Source: Isoetes taiwanensis (lineage: Eukaryota > Streptophyta > Lycopodiopsida > Isoetales > Isoetaceae). From it: a DNA stretch of 64,000 nucleotides. The notes beneath the pieces are model-generated. The model ran no database searches. It saw nothing but the letters and a program-made list of their open reading frames with translations, and was not told the origin of the DNA. Shown here one piece after another: positions 42,336-54,617 of this stretch. Location: contig JAJEKV010000002.1 of assembly GCA_021234155.1 (NCBI GenBank), positions 43,203,203 through 43,267,202 of the forward strand. The letters run 5' to 3'. Numbering within the stretch: position 1 is the stretch's first letter; every line of letters starts with the position of its first letter. Position numbers and translations under genes: made by a program.

Positions 42336-45300
42336 TTGGCGTTCGGGCCTATTGGATGCGCCTGTTTTCAACTTCAGCGGTGCCCTCAGGGCCACCGCCT
42401 TTTTGCAGGTAGCTGCTCTGTGGATTTAGGGACTTGACCTGTTCCTGGTGGCAGCTCTTATGGTCTAGTGGTTTGATCGAGCTGCTTCAGTGGGTCAGCA
42501 CCAGGATCTTTGCACCAGCATCTATTTGCTCTGGTTTTAGCGAGAAGATGGAGATTTAGCGCGTGCGTAAGCTCGCACCAGTCCTCAGCACACAGTTGTG
42601 AAGAGGTTACGGTTCGGAGGCGTTTGGTGAAGTTCTGTTTGTTGGAGGTATGCTTGTTGCTTCTTGCAATAGCATGGGTTTTTGGATATGTAGTCATCCT
42701 GGCAACAGTTTTTTTCCCATGTGGTTTTTAATCTGGGCCATGGTGATTATACTTTATTTTGTTTGTAAGGGCTTCGGTCCATGTTCTGGTTAGGGACTTC
42801 GGTCCCGTCTTGTACTTGTGGGTCCCATAACCCGATTGGGTTCAGCGGACGTTAAAAATTTCTTCCTTCCTTCCTTCCTTCCTTCTAATGTCACTGTTTT
42901 GCTTATTGATAAGAGGATGAGAAGTTGACAAACTAATAGCAATCTGTATGCAGCAAGGAATATTTCCAAAGTGGTTACCAAAATGCAAAGTGGTTACCAA
43001 AATGCAATTAATCTGTTGTATGGGACTGAAGATGTAGGTCACTCTTTTAATAAGTATTTGTTCTTCAGTTTTGTCAAGTATGTAGTTAAACACATGGTTG
43101 TAATTCCAGAATTTGACACTAGAAGATGATATGCAGAATGAAAAATGTGCAAAAGAACACCTTATATCCATACGCATGTTACTTTCAGGTCCAAGAGTTT
43201 CATATCCAAGCAGTGTTAATGAGGAAGGCCACCTTGAAGAGAGATGATTTTGCAACACGTGGAGGGAGTGATGCAGGCAAGTGTACCCCTTTTAAATGAT
43301 ATTTGCTAAAGGTGACATACATGTGGTCATTTCTCCTTTAATCTATTTTAACTTCAATGTCACCATCTCTCCTGTAGTCTATTTTAACTTCCATTTTGGG
43401 TAATTCATTTATATTAAGACATGTGTTAAGCATAGGTATTGCAATGCTACGGCCATATCCACCCCATTCAGCTAGAAACATGCAATATGCCTAAAACGCC
43501 AAAGATTTGTAATGTTCACAAGTATTTTATAGCATGCGTATCCACCATTTGTGACATGGATATATATTCATGTTGGCCAGCCATTCAAAGGTATTGTCAT
43601 GGAGAGTCATAAACATACAACCAACTAAAAACATGTTGCCGGACTATTGTGTACTATTCAACTGAGTGGATTCAAATTCAACAAAAAGTGAATCTAGGAC
43701 CTACCTCATCGTTCTTTTTAAACTTCTTTCAAGTGTAAAATCTTCATGGTCAATACCATGTATTGTACTGTTGTCAAACCTCTCCTGTGCAGTGCATTTA
43801 GGTGCTGCTTCCAGCCATCTAGATTTAATGTAGTCGAAACTGAGATTCTTATAGCCTCCCTGCTGCAAAATGCAGTGGGTCATTGTTTGTGCTTGACTTA
43901 ATGATCTGTTAACCGATGCTAATTATGTTATAGTGCGCTTTGATACCCGGAGTCTACTAATAATGCTAACACATTTTTCTTTCGTAATTTTGCAGATGCA
44001 AAGATGCTAAGGACACTTGATATTTTATGGGCAACTTAAGGAGTTATATGTCTTAATATAGGTCAAGCCATCATGGGAAAGATTTGTAAGCTCTCCACTT
44101 ATCTTTGCAGAGGCATATTATTTGTGCACTAAGTTGGAAAGCTGATCTGGTATGAATGTCAATAACTTTGTAGAAGCTTCATTTTTGTGCCTTCAGGAAT
44201 AATTTGAATATCTATTTGGGGCAATGCATTTTTCCTTCAACAAATAATGGGTTATTTTTAATACAAACAAGCAAGGAATGCCTCCAGTCTGCCTTGATGG
44301 TAAAAGGTAATGAGCAATATATTTCATATGGATCAATTCATCATTGTCTTAAACAAAGTTTCATTCTCTAGATATGTGTTTGAAACAAAATAACTGAAAT
44401 AAATTGCGACTGTTTGACTTTTGGTTATGGGATTGGACCAAAAATAGAATCAGTTAAATCAAGCGTCAAGCTTTTAACTATATGGAGCCTAATTATTCCC
44501 AATTTGCAAAAGAAATGGCATTTCAAGCATAGATTTATCTACTTTCTCGAATGGGATCTCCATGTTGCCATTGTTGCCATGGTCTTAGGCTTATCCTGAA
44601 GCTTGAAACGCATTCTGTTAATATTCATTTTTGGGGAAAGCTTCCTGCTCAATGTTCTTTACTGTTTTCTTGCTTGGAATATAGCTTTTTGGATTTTTCA
44701 TGCTCTTTTTTATCCATACTATGACCTGGACATAATGTATACTCCAGGAAAAGAAATCAAATTATGATACCAGGAAGTAATATACACAAGGAAAAAGCAA
44801 TTAAATTATGATTCCAAGTACATAGCCATGGTTATGTAACCAGACAAACGTAGTAGTTGCAGTGTGCAGTTGCAGCAGTAGTTTTCTATGTAATCAGACA
44901 AATAGACAAACAGTTGCGGCTGCAGTGTACACTCTATGCACCATGATATAAAGTACTCCATGCATCGTGATATCAAGTATACATGCACCATGATATTAAG
45001 TACACAGTGTGGCACTAGAATCCATGTGATACAACAATCAATCTTCTATGGCATTTAGTGAGGATGGCATTATATTTATTGGCATTGTGAGATATTGCCA
45101 ACTTTTAGTTTGAGATTGGCAAACAAAAATTTCTAAGTTGAATATTGACAATCCTAAACTACCTACAAACTTACTGCCAAGGGGGAACTTGAACTACCTA
45201 CAAACTTACTGCCAAGGGGGAACTTTAGCGACTTCTGACTAAACATGGTATATAATAATTTCTCTTTCAATCTCCCATTTTTGTTTTGCTCCCATTTAAA

Positions 45301-45901
45301 TTTACCAAGTTAATCTATATATGTTTACAATAAAACTAGAATTAAGCCCACTTCAGTTCTCCCACTTTTTGCTTGCCTTTCAATTCTACATATGCTACTT
45401 CATGCATGCCTACAATAGCACTCAAACCCAACAACGAATTGCGTTCGATAGCGTCATTTTATTTTGTTATTACAAAGGGTTCTTTTTATTTTGTTATTGC
45501 AAAGGATTCCTTAAGTCTTATACAACCTGTTTAGATCAATACAAGACACATAGCATTAATATTTTAGCTATATGTATCTAGGTATATCTACAACTTCATC
45601 ATTACATACAACAGGCCCGTGATTATGCCCGGCAACGCCGGGTACCCATTACTAGTTATTTTTGTAACAGCTATATTCTGCACCCTCTATTGTTTGATGT
45701 ATCCATTTGTAATGTGGGAACCCTCTAGCTCAAGGAATTGGAAATATTGTGCATTGCATGATTCCAAGCTTCTAGGTTGTTGGTTATTGCAATTATTTTG
45801 TTTCTTTCTGGCATGCTTTTACATTTTTCTTATATCCGTGATTGCATCATTAATATCAATTTGCACTAACCATTGCAGTCATTCATTTTCTCTGGTCCAC
45901 T
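42336..45901. other. Intergenic region with short tandem repeats
   Basis: TTCC microsatellite (42862-42886), 18-bp tandem AAGTGGTTACCAAAATGC (about 42970-43006), three units around ATGCACCATGATATTAAGTA (about 44935-45003) and a 35-bp tandem duplication ending GCCAAGGGGGAACTT (about 45157-45225). 43189-43276 has the look of a single exon but no partner exons. Nothing else is supported. Confidence 0.4.
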
Positions 45902-45920
45902 TTGGTTTTGGGCTTGTCGT

Positions 45921-46002
45921 TCATCTACATATTCATGCACTCCGCCCCTTTCGGGGTTCAAGGTGGTTATCCTTGTAAGATTGGTCATGGTTTTGGCGTT
46001 CC
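45921..46002 (+). repeat. 3'-truncated SINE copy
   Basis: Matches the first roughly 75 bp of the complete copy that follows (CTACATATTCATGCACTCCG..GGTCATGGTTTTG), then ends. Confidence 0.75.
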
Positions 46003-46184
46003 ACTACATATTCATGCACTCCGCCCCTTTCGGGGTTCAAGGTGGTTATCCTTGTAAGATTGGTCATGGTTTTGACTCGGTGGGTCTCCGCTTATCCGCT
46101 GAGATTTTATTCATGTCTCTGCATTTATACTTGTATTTGACTCTTTGATTGAATAAAGTCTGACGTCCTTCAACAAAAAAAAAA
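46003..46184 (+). mobile_element. SINE with 15-bp target duplication
   Basis: 182 bp ending in AATAAAGTCTGACGTCCTTCAAC plus about ten A residues, flanked by TGGTTTTGGCGTTCC (45988-46002 and 46185-46199). GGGGTTCAAGG may be a degenerate B box. It landed at the end of a truncated relative, so the two copies look like a tandem repeat. Confidence 0.82.
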
Positions 46185-46199
46185 TGGTTTTGGCGTTCC

Positions 46200-47443
46200 T
46201 TATCTCCAATCTTGACAATCTTCTGTAAAGATTATTTTGTTGGGATGCAAGTCATAAGTTTGGTCCTGGGTTGATCTGGCATGATTCGACAAAGCATATG
46301 GTATCTCTTTGGTATCTTCACTTAATGTGCAGTATCTTTATGCAGTTCTTTGCTGTTACTTTTATTATGTTTCATCTTGTTCATGGTGTTGGGTTCCCTT
46401 TTCATGCTGCACTCTTGCACGGGTTGATTGTGGTACTCACCCTTTACCATGTTGGCACACTCTTGCACGTGTTACTCATGGTACTCACTTACAAGGCTTC
46501 TTTGATTCGTTCCATATATTTTTTGTTGCATATGTTACAATCGATTCAAGCATAATACTTTGGTCTCATAATTCATTTACAAAGCCCTTTTTCGTTGCAT
46601 TCACTTTGTCCTCGTGTTTGCTTCTCTCTTCTCCATTCATTCCATTATTCTTTGGTGCTCCTTGTTTCTATGGTTGGTTACCATATATGCTTCTTAGCTT
46701 CTTGTTTTTTGTGGTCTTATCTCATGAAAATTGGCTCTTATGGGTTTATACTTAATCTACTTTGTCATTATTCATTCAATTTGTTTGCGACATTCTGTCT
46801 CACTGTCTGTGTCACCCTTTTTTGTTCAAGTTCTTCTTGTCGCTTTCTATGTTCTTTTATATGTCCTCTTTGATGTTTCCTTTGTCAGTTAGACTCATAT
46901 TCTCGTTTAGTTCTTTTAGTTCTTTCCAGTTCGTTAGTTATTCTTTTTCTCCATGGATTCTGGTATTGCCTTTCTTCAGTCCCCCTTTGTTTCATTTTAA
47001 CTCTTTTAGTCTTTCACACACATGTTTGGTGCATGGGTTTTTATTTCTCCTTAAACTTTGTTGCTCTATTCCATACTTGCATATTACAACTTGACTTTCT
47101 CTCTTGCCACAGTTTTTTTATCTTTATTACTTTGCTCGACTAGCATCATTTTCTTATCTGTCTCATTGTACCAAAATGATTTTTGCCTTATAAGGAGTAT
47201 CTCCTGGCTTCTGATCCCAATAATCTGTTTTTAGATAGAGATTGGAATCTCATTTTCAAAAATGTTAATCTGCCAGTCATGATTAACACATGTATGGTAA
47301 CTCTGTCCTTCCGATCAGGGAAGAGACTTATGAATAGGAGGAAATGAAGGAGGATAGCTTGGAGAATGACTTCATCCATTCTTGTGATGAGATGGGCTGG
47401 AAGCAGATCACTTACAAAAGAAGAGGAAGGGGTCAGAGCCGGA
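46200..47443. other. Pyrimidine-rich stretch, no recognised gene
   Basis: T/C-rich on the plus strand. The overlapping open frames are hydrophobic because of the base composition and match no known membrane protein. Confidence 0.4.
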
Positions 47444-47723
47444 TGTTACAAGACTGCCTTGCTCATGATCACAAAACAAGAACAAGAAAAACAAATATGT
47501 ACAAAGAGTGAAGCGAACGTGGCCAAATGAGGCTCTCCAAATTTGAGATAAAACCTGAGTACATCTGAAGAGGCTCCAGTCTAATATAGTGTAGACCGCA
47601 AATCTGAGCCCTACTTCTAGCTAAATCTAAGCCATACACTTAAGTTAACCTTATCATGCCAAGTGTAGTCTGCCACCACTGACACGTAGCATGTGCACAA
47701 TGTTAACCACTAGGTGGTTAACA
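47444..47723 (-). repeat. Probable 3' LTR of an unidentified LTR element
   Basis: 280 bp with ends TGTTAACC..TTGTAACA on the minus strand, preceded there by the purine-rich tract TTTTAGGGGGAGGCAG. A palindrome GTTAACCACTAGGTGGTTAAC-type sequence (47702-47722) lies at the LTR start. No partner LTR or pol sequence was found nearby. Confidence 0.5.
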
Positions 47724-49247
47724 CTGCCTCCCCCTAAAAGTTTTTGGCACAAAAACATGTACATACTTTTATAAGACAAGTCCGACAATTACAACAGGGT
47801 GCCAAAAATTTAGGGGCGAAAATGATGGTAATGGTTAGGTTGTGTCGCCGTAAAAGATCTTCGTGAATGTGACGATGACAGATAAGATCCGAAAGAATAT
47901 CGATGCAGAACGTGGATCATAGGAACTGGGGTCAGAAAAAACATAGAGACTATTCCCTTATATCATGAGTAAGTCAATTTTAATGAACAAGGCCTAAAAT
48001 TCCACTGAAAAATATTTAGGGGGGGTTCTTCAAAATTTAAGCATCAAATCATGTCCCCCATGGTAAGCCAGATAAAGCATGCAATGTGACTCTAGCGTAA
48101 GCAAGCATAAGGAGTATGGGCATGTCTTTAGAGAGGTCACGGCGTGGGTTCCAATATGAAAAGACCAACAATTAAAAAGGCTTCCCAAATATAATCATGA
48201 CTTGTCGTAGAGAGGGCCATGGCGTGAGTAGGGAGGCATGGACGACCGTGGCATGAGCGTGAGCGTGAGAAGCGTGGCGTGGCATGAGCGTGAGAAGCGT
48301 GGCGTAGCGTGAGGAGTATGGCGTGGCGTGAGCGTGGGCGTGAGGATGAGCGTGAGGAGCAACGGCATGAGGATCGTGGCTTGACCGTGACTTTAGCATG
48401 GACCTGTGAGCGTGGCCATAAAAATGCAACTGTTTTTGTTATAAGCATGGGGTGAGCGTACGTGACCGTGTGAACAGCTGGGTCACGGCGTGAGAAATCT
48501 GGAGGTAAGCAGAACCTGTCATAACCCACGCGCCCGTGGATACCGTGAGCCCGGAACATACAGCGTGACCATAAAATGCACTGGAAAAGCTTTGACAGAT
48601 CTCAGCTATGGATCTTGGGCGGCTACATCGTGACCATCAAACTAGAAAGCCCTAAAAGCCCTAAAATTTGTTTGCTATATTTTTTGCGATGAGGCGGCCT
48701 GAGTGGGGAAACTCGCTGAATTTGGTTATGGGCCAAGAATGGCTGCCTCATTTCTGCTGCCTAATCTGAAAGCGGTTGCTGTAAATATGTTGCAAGAAAC
48801 AAGGATTTAAACATCGGTGCTGTAAACTGGAAGACAGAGGCACTGATCAGAAGATAGGAAACGGTGGAACTATAGAAGACCCCGCCTCAGAAATATTGTA
48901 TGAAATAAATCTTCGAGCCTGGACTGATGTGAATGTGTGCTTGTTTTGCAGATGATGCGAGCCAGAGAGCCTGGAGAAATCCGAGTTGAGGCTTCAAGGA
49001 TTTGTTCAAATGTGCTTGCTTGAATAGTTCTCTGCAGCCGGTATATGCGTTAGGCAGATGGATAGGGGCTAGCAGGGATGCTGGCCCTCTTAAAAACTCA
49101 ATAAAAATGAGAGGATTTGTGTGTAGATGCCAAAGTGTTGGAGAAAGAGCTGCATGAAGATTCAAATGCTTCAAAAGCCTGAGATGCTTGAATGATTTTA
49201 CTTACACTATAACTTTATAATATAAAAAGATACATATGCATACTATG
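47724..49247. other. No recognised gene; contains a GCGTGAG minisatellite
   Basis: Non-coding as far as I can see. If 47444-47723 is a 3' LTR, part of this stretch is its internal region, but no gag or pol motif remains. Confidence 0.4.
48225..48380 (+). repeat. GCGTGAG/GCGTGGC minisatellite
   Basis: Dense irregular repeats of GAGCGTGAG, AAGCGTGGCGT and GGCGTGAGCGTG. The His/Arg/Ser-rich frame on the minus strand is a by-product. Confidence 0.8.
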
Positions 49248-50840
49248 ATACGTCACCAGAGTATAAGTAGATCCCTACGGGTCATTAGGGGATAACTTGG
49301 GTTGACCTAAAAGGGCTTTTATTAGCTATGCTAAATCGTTAGTAAGTTAAATAACCTAATTAGGCTAATTAATGTATTAATTAGCAAAAGTCAACTAATG
49401 AGGGAGTGCCACCTGGCCCAAATCGATTGGCCAGGGAAAACCTGCCAAGAATAGAGTCCAAATTGGGTCCCTACCTCCAATTCTGCTTCAAATTGATTTG
49501 GGAAGAGTTGGAGGAAGGAGGAGCTACTAGCCACTGCAATCAGACCAGAAGAATGGAAGCCTTTGTGATAATGGTTCTAGCCAAGAGACCAGTTAGTCCC
49601 TAGTTAGCTTGTGCTTCCGCAACCCTTGTATGATTAGATGGATGGTTAATTTCTCTATTATGTATTGTTAAGATGATGATGGATACTTTGCTTATGATTA
49701 TGTTCTCTCTTTCTGTTCCTCATGTGTGTCTGGGGGTTAAGGGTGGGTAGAGACCTGAAAGCTTTCTAGAAGTAGATATATCTCTAGCTAGAACCTGTAA
49801 GACCTAGTAAATGCGGCCTGTGCACAAGAGCCCACCTGGCTATGGAGGCTATGATGTGACTGAGCACCAGTTAACGGGTACCGTGGTGAAGCGGGGGTGG
49901 AGCCTTGCTGAGCACAGCTACTGGGGCTCCTATAGTGTGCTAGGTTTATAGTCAATCCTCGTATTGGGGCCAGATATAGGTCTGACACCTCCTGGGTCGC
50001 AGGGCAGGTCCTCAAAGGACGGTCTCAACTCAATGGATGCGCCGAGGCGCCCCATGGATTTTGGGGGGGGGAGGGGGGTAAGTCGAGTACGGATGCGGGG
50101 CTGCCGAGGTGGCGCGTGTTCTCTAGCATCTCCAGGGATCCGTCATGCCCGGGGAGGGGACGTCTTCCTGACCTGCCTCATCGGACCAGGGAGACGTAAC
50201 CCGGAGTAGTCTCATAGGGTGATTCCATGGGACTGCATCTCTGGAAGGCTACAATCATACCAGAGCATGTTTTAGCCTATCTGCAAAGTGTGCACAGGAG
50301 GGGCAGATGGAGTGGACTACCTACCTTAGCCATTGTCCTATGCCAAACACGCCATGTTATATCTATGTCTGTCCAGAGCATGTTTCAGTCTATCTGCAAA
50401 GTGTGCACAGGAGGGGCAGATGGAGTGGACTACCTACCTTAGCCATTGTCCTATGCCAGCCAACGCCATGTTATATCTGTGTATGTTGTTATCTTGAGGC
50501 CTTGACCGTCAGTCGACCCCCCCGGAGTCTGAGCCCAGGGTAGAGCCTTTATTTATGGTATATTGTTTATGTATCTTGTACTTATATTGCTATTGATATG
50601 ATGAAGGATGGACCACCCTTCGTGGTGGTATATTAGTTGTGTATGATTGCTATGTGCTGACATGTACGTACGCTTCCACTGTATAGGATTCCCATAGAGG
50701 ACGTGGGGCGAATGACACCTCCGTGTTCCTCACTTGGACACTTGGCCATCCCACCCTTCCTTGGTGATGTGGTCGCCACGGGAGGGGAATTCCCCGTATT
50801 TGTACGACGGAAGCATCGTATAGATTCTGGGAGCGTCACC
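49248..50840 (+). repeat. Long LTR, followed by a primer site
   Basis: Ends GGGAGCGTCACCG just before a Met-tRNA primer site. Its central part (49746-50510) is clearly related, inverted, to the LTR at 57257-58922 (shared GGTAGAGACCT.AAAGCTT, GGCCTGTGCACAAGA and GTGTGCACAGGAGGGGC). The start is uncertain; TGATACGTCACC at 49248 is my best guess. Confidence 0.6.
50261..50486 (+). repeat. 113-bp tandem duplication inside the LTR
   Basis: Two nearly identical units starting CAGAGCATGTTT, each containing GCAAAGTGTGCACAGGAGGG. The related LTR at 57.3-58.9 kb has a single copy. Confidence 0.85.
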
Positions 50841-50841
50841 G

Positions 50842-50853
50842 TGGTATCAGAGC
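50842..50853 (+). other. Primer binding site (initiator Met-tRNA type)
   Basis: TGGTATCAGAGC two bases after the LTR end; the internal region that follows has no recognisable gag or pol. Confidence 0.75.
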
Positions 50854-51390
50854 ATGATTTTGGTAGACCAAATCACTGCACTGGCCATGATCTAACCCGT
50901 TAGATTGGTTAGTTGTAGGGGGACTTTAACTTGAGTAGAGGATTAAGCTAGTTAAGTATAAAGGTGTGAGTTATTGTAGTTAAGTATGTTAAGTTCTTGG
51001 AGGAAAGCAGGCTCAACAACAGTCCCGGAAGGATCAAGAGCATGACATGCAAAGAGAGGCCGGAATGGACTGGACCCTATTAAGAAAACAAAGGCGGAAG
51101 TGCACGTAGTACCTAAAGTCGGGCAGTGCATACAAGGAAAAATTGAATGTGGCGGGCAGGGTTTCCCTTATGAAAAAATTTCAACTGGGCAAATTTAGAA
51201 CACTTGGCGAATTTCATACTCTAGAAGTTAATTAGGGTGGCGAATATATTCTTTTAGAAAAGATTGAACACAGTACCTAAGGTGAATTTTTATCTAGGGA
51301 TGTTCTAGCAGATATAAGCTTCCATCAAGTCCAACTATTCTACAAGTTTATTAGATGCAAAGCTTTTGGAAATATTGTAATTAATACACT
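50854..51390. other. Leader or truncated interior of the LTR element
   Basis: No ORF or motif seen. Confidence 0.35.
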
Positions 51391-52410
51391 ATTCTAGAAT
51401 GGGACTCGCATGAAACCAACAAACCGCACTTAGACTTGCTTCTCATTCATCTCAGCAGATTTTCTACAATGGTGGATAGTGGGTAGCCGCACACATGCGA
51501 ACTACCCATAAAAAATAAAGGGAAAATCCAATTATATCATTTGGACCCCAACAAATACAATGCTAATAGAGACTGGGCTAGTGTACCTGCCGAAAGCTTA
51601 TCACCGGGATTAAAAAACCCCGCCCTTTCGGGTTTTCGAGGAAAAACCCTAGTGATAAGCCTTCGGCAAGGGGCTTGGACAAACGGAAGGCATAAAAATC
51701 ACTCCCAAAACCCACGAATGGAAAAGTCAAAACAGATGCCGCTCGCTAACCTGTACCTGCACATCACCAACAAAACAACAAGACAAAACAAACCTCCCAG
51801 AGTGGAGGGGCTGATTACGCGCGTGCCACGCGATAAAAATACAAAAACAAAGAAGGGGGGAGGGTGGGTTCAAAGAGAATAAGGTACTGGCGGAGAGAGA
51901 AGAGGAAGCTACCGATGAGAAGTCGGGCGTAAACGCGCCTAAAATAAATTAAGTCCCGACCAGAATGGGCATGCGCCCGCGATGCATGCAAAACATGCAT
52001 GCTCGTCCCATTCTAGAATGGCGATCCGATGTCTCGGATCGATGGGATTCTAGAATGGGACTCGCATGAAACCAACAAACCGCCCGAATACCAAAGGACT
52101 TCCTTAACAAACTAGGATCGAGGACGAAGGTCACAGGATGAAGGCTAAAGGCCGAAAAAGGACAGCAGGAAAGAAACGCCAAATTAGCCAAACCAGCAGT
52201 GAAGAAGCCCCTCCCCGCCTGGAAACAATTCAAAGAGAATAAGGTACTGCTGAGAGAGAAGAGGAAGCGCCGATGAGAAGTCGAAGCAGAAACGCGCCTA
52301 AAATAGCGAAGTCCCGACCAGAATGGGCATGCGCCGCCCGCATGCATGCAAAACATGCATGCTCGTCCCATTCTAGAATGGCGATCCGATGTCTCGGATC
52401 GATGGGATAG
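51391..52410 (+). mobile_element. Two tandem copies of a small palindromic element (possible Helitron/Helentron-like)
   Basis: Each copy starts ATTCTAGAATGGGACTCGCA (51391 and 52047) and ends with a shared block of about 175 bp (51871-52045 and 52231-52408). The middle differs: 443 bp in copy 1 and 147 bp in copy 2. Near each end GTCCCATTCTAGAAT is the exact inverted form of the first 15 bp, followed by a hairpin CGATCCGA-TGTC-TCGGATCG a few bases from the end. No coding sequence is present. Confidence 0.65.
51589..51667. repeat. Imperfect palindrome
   Basis: GCCGAAAGCTTATCAC (51589-51604) pairs with GTGATAAGCCTTCGGC (51652-51667), with an inner AACCCCGCCC../TCGGGTT stem. It lies within copy 1 of the tandem element and is absent from copy 2. 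Confidence 0.8.
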
Positions 52411-52618
52411 TATCAAATCAAAATTACTAGACAAATTTTGCTACTTGGCAGCACAAGTTCAATTCTAACTATTTAAATTACCAAATGCAAGTAGAGAAAA
52501 ATGAAATTGAACAGTTGAAGCACTATTTATTTGGCAAGTTAAAAAGCTTAGAGTAAGAAAAGATTATATTAAACTATTGACGCACTCTTATTCACTTGGT
52601 AAGTTAGTAAGAAACAAA

Positions 52619-52808
52619 ATTACATCATATTCATTTGATATCAACTAATCACTATTCATCGGTCTTTACAAAATAAAATGTAGCGCATGTTGTCCAACAT
52701 CCAAAACACAGAAATTACATCATATTCATTTGGTATCAACTAATCATTGTTCATTGGTCTTTACAAAATAGAATGTAGCGCATGTTCTCCAACGTCCAAA
52801 ACGAGAAA
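52619..52808 (+). repeat. Tandem duplication, about 96-bp units
   Basis: Two units starting ATTACATCATATTCATTTG and ending near CCAACATCCAAAAC, about 90% identical by eye. Confidence 0.85.
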
Positions 52809-52810
52809 TT

Positions 52811-53954
52811 CGTCTATATATCATTGGGGCCACACAAATAGGTCATTTAACTCTGTATCATCTAATCTAGCATAATATGCTTCAAATCCAAAATGTTTGC
52901 ATGAAAGTATAGGGTTTCTAATATAAAACATATTACCCCAAGAAAATAACCTGGTAAATTTGTAAAATCTGCTGCATTGCATATCTTTCATATACAACCT
53001 CAAAATAGAACATGCAACTTGCAACCATATGTTGAAGTCTTGGTAAAGTTGAATATCTGAAGTCCAAACTAGCGAAGCTAAAATGATATTGCATGTAAAC
53101 CTGAAAGCAGATAATGTTAAGCCTGCTGTAATAGCTAGTGGGGCCAATATATACGCTGGAGCATACAATTTTTTTTATAAACTGGACAACCTATTCTGAA
53201 GCATCTGTTACTTGCAGTTCACGAACACCAATGCAATTGATGAAAATCATTTATCGTAAGCATCTCTTCACATCCGCAAGCCATCATCTTAGAGCATGTG
53301 TTAGTCTACAACCCGTGTTTGGCATCTTCAAATAAAATGGCATTTCATATCCAAATTTAAAGTAAAATTTGAGTGGAATATTATGTAGGTTTACTTCCAT
53401 CAATCAGGTGAACACGATTTTTTACTAGATATCTAGATGTTGGAAGTGTTTGCGAAAAGATACCACACTATCTGTGGACACTTACTTCGAAACTTATGCA
53501 ATGACTGCTTAGTTCACATATAGATGATAAATGCATACAACAGTAAGCTGGTCAATTATAAAATAAGATATATTTAGTCAATTTTCTTCTAATGGTTTTC
53601 TACAAAGGATATTACTATTAAATGGACTGATTTAGATATGGTTTCATGCGCATCAACACAGATCGTCAACAGTTTGGATCAAGACTTCACAAATTTATGT
53701 GAAACGAATTATGCTGCAGTAGTGTACTACAAAAGAATGTTGTTGAAGGAAGAACTCTCAGAGCATTAAGCAAGTCTTTCTTCTCAAGCTTTATAAATGG
53801 AAAATCGCTATAACTTTACAAGTGTGGTCCATAAGCTTTCAGGACAAGTTCTATCATCAAAACTTCCTGCTCAAACTCATGTTCTCCCAAAAATTTATTA
53901 TGATGATCTACTAGTATATGCCATGCAGAAACAATTCTCATGACACAAAGATGG
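52811..53954. other. No recognised gene
   Basis: AT-rich; the longest frame (minus, 52821-53168) matches nothing I know. Confidence 0.35.
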
Positions 53955-54396
53955 CCAGATAAACTTTTCATGTTGCTTCTGCACTAAAGCCATTAGCATT
54001 CCACTCCTTGTGCAAGCACCTGCTGAGAAAGGAGCAAGCCACTTTTTGACATATTTTTTCTGCTGTTAGCGCCAAAACTATTGTTGCGCCAATTGAGCAC
54101 GTTAAGTTGCTTAAAGAGAACCAAGATGAAATGATTAAGCAAGGCCGCCTTGCAGAACCATGCACAGGAATATCTGAATGCTTCCAAAGGACTATGCGCG
54201 ATGAAGGAGCTATTTCCATCTGTCATGGAAACCTTCACAACATTATTCACTAATTTCCTACTCAGGCATTAAACTTTGCCTCCAAAGACTACTTCAAAAA
54301 GCTATTCAACTTCAAGAAGGAAAGAGATGGTTATTGGTGGTGGTTTGTGGGGAATATGGCATTTGGAGGAGCATCTGGAGGACCAAATATTAGACT
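53955..54396 (+). pseudogene. Mitochondrial ADP/ATP carrier pseudogene, truncated at both ends
   Basis: From about 54062 one frame reads the first matrix helix and following segments of an ADP/ATP carrier: [32 protein letters not shown], then an in-frame TAA where the functional protein has [15 protein letters not shown] (seen here as [20 protein letters not shown]), and [21 protein letters not shown]. The mitochondrial carrier signature PxxxxK survives as PIEHVK. Sequence upstream is degraded by a further stop, and homology ends abruptly at about 54396, before the RRRMMM region. No introns are present across about 110 codons, which suits a processed copy, but no poly(A) tail is seen. Confidence 0.88.
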
Positions 54397-54617
54397 TAGG
54401 GTTATCCTTCTAAAATCTCAGACGAGCAAAAGAAAAAACTTCACTTCTATAAGAACAAAGCAAGGATTTCATGCCTTAGATGAGGGCACACATGCTCATG
54501 GTAACAAGCATACGTTTAGCAATCTCTGCTGCACCCCCTGCTTTTTTCAAAGTGGGTCGGCTCAGTACATTCTATAGCACAACTTTAGTAGATTCAAGCC
54601 AGAGAAAGTATTTGAAC
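54397..54617. other. Unassigned sequence after the carrier pseudogene
   Basis: No carrier homology continues here, and no other feature is seen. Confidence 0.35.

Noticed and set aside
42102-42395. 97-codon frame in the GC-rich stretch
   Set aside because: It is the translation of the GCGCCTG minisatellite; repetitive Ala/Gly/Arg content, no homology.
45619-47094. Series of hydrophobic frames that look like membrane proteins
   Set aside because: The plus strand is T-rich, which makes every frame Phe/Leu/Ser-rich; no family motifs, and several frames overlap.
48137-48559. 140-codon His/Arg/Ser-rich frame
   Set aside because: By-product of the GCGTGAG repeat; overlapping frames are equally open.
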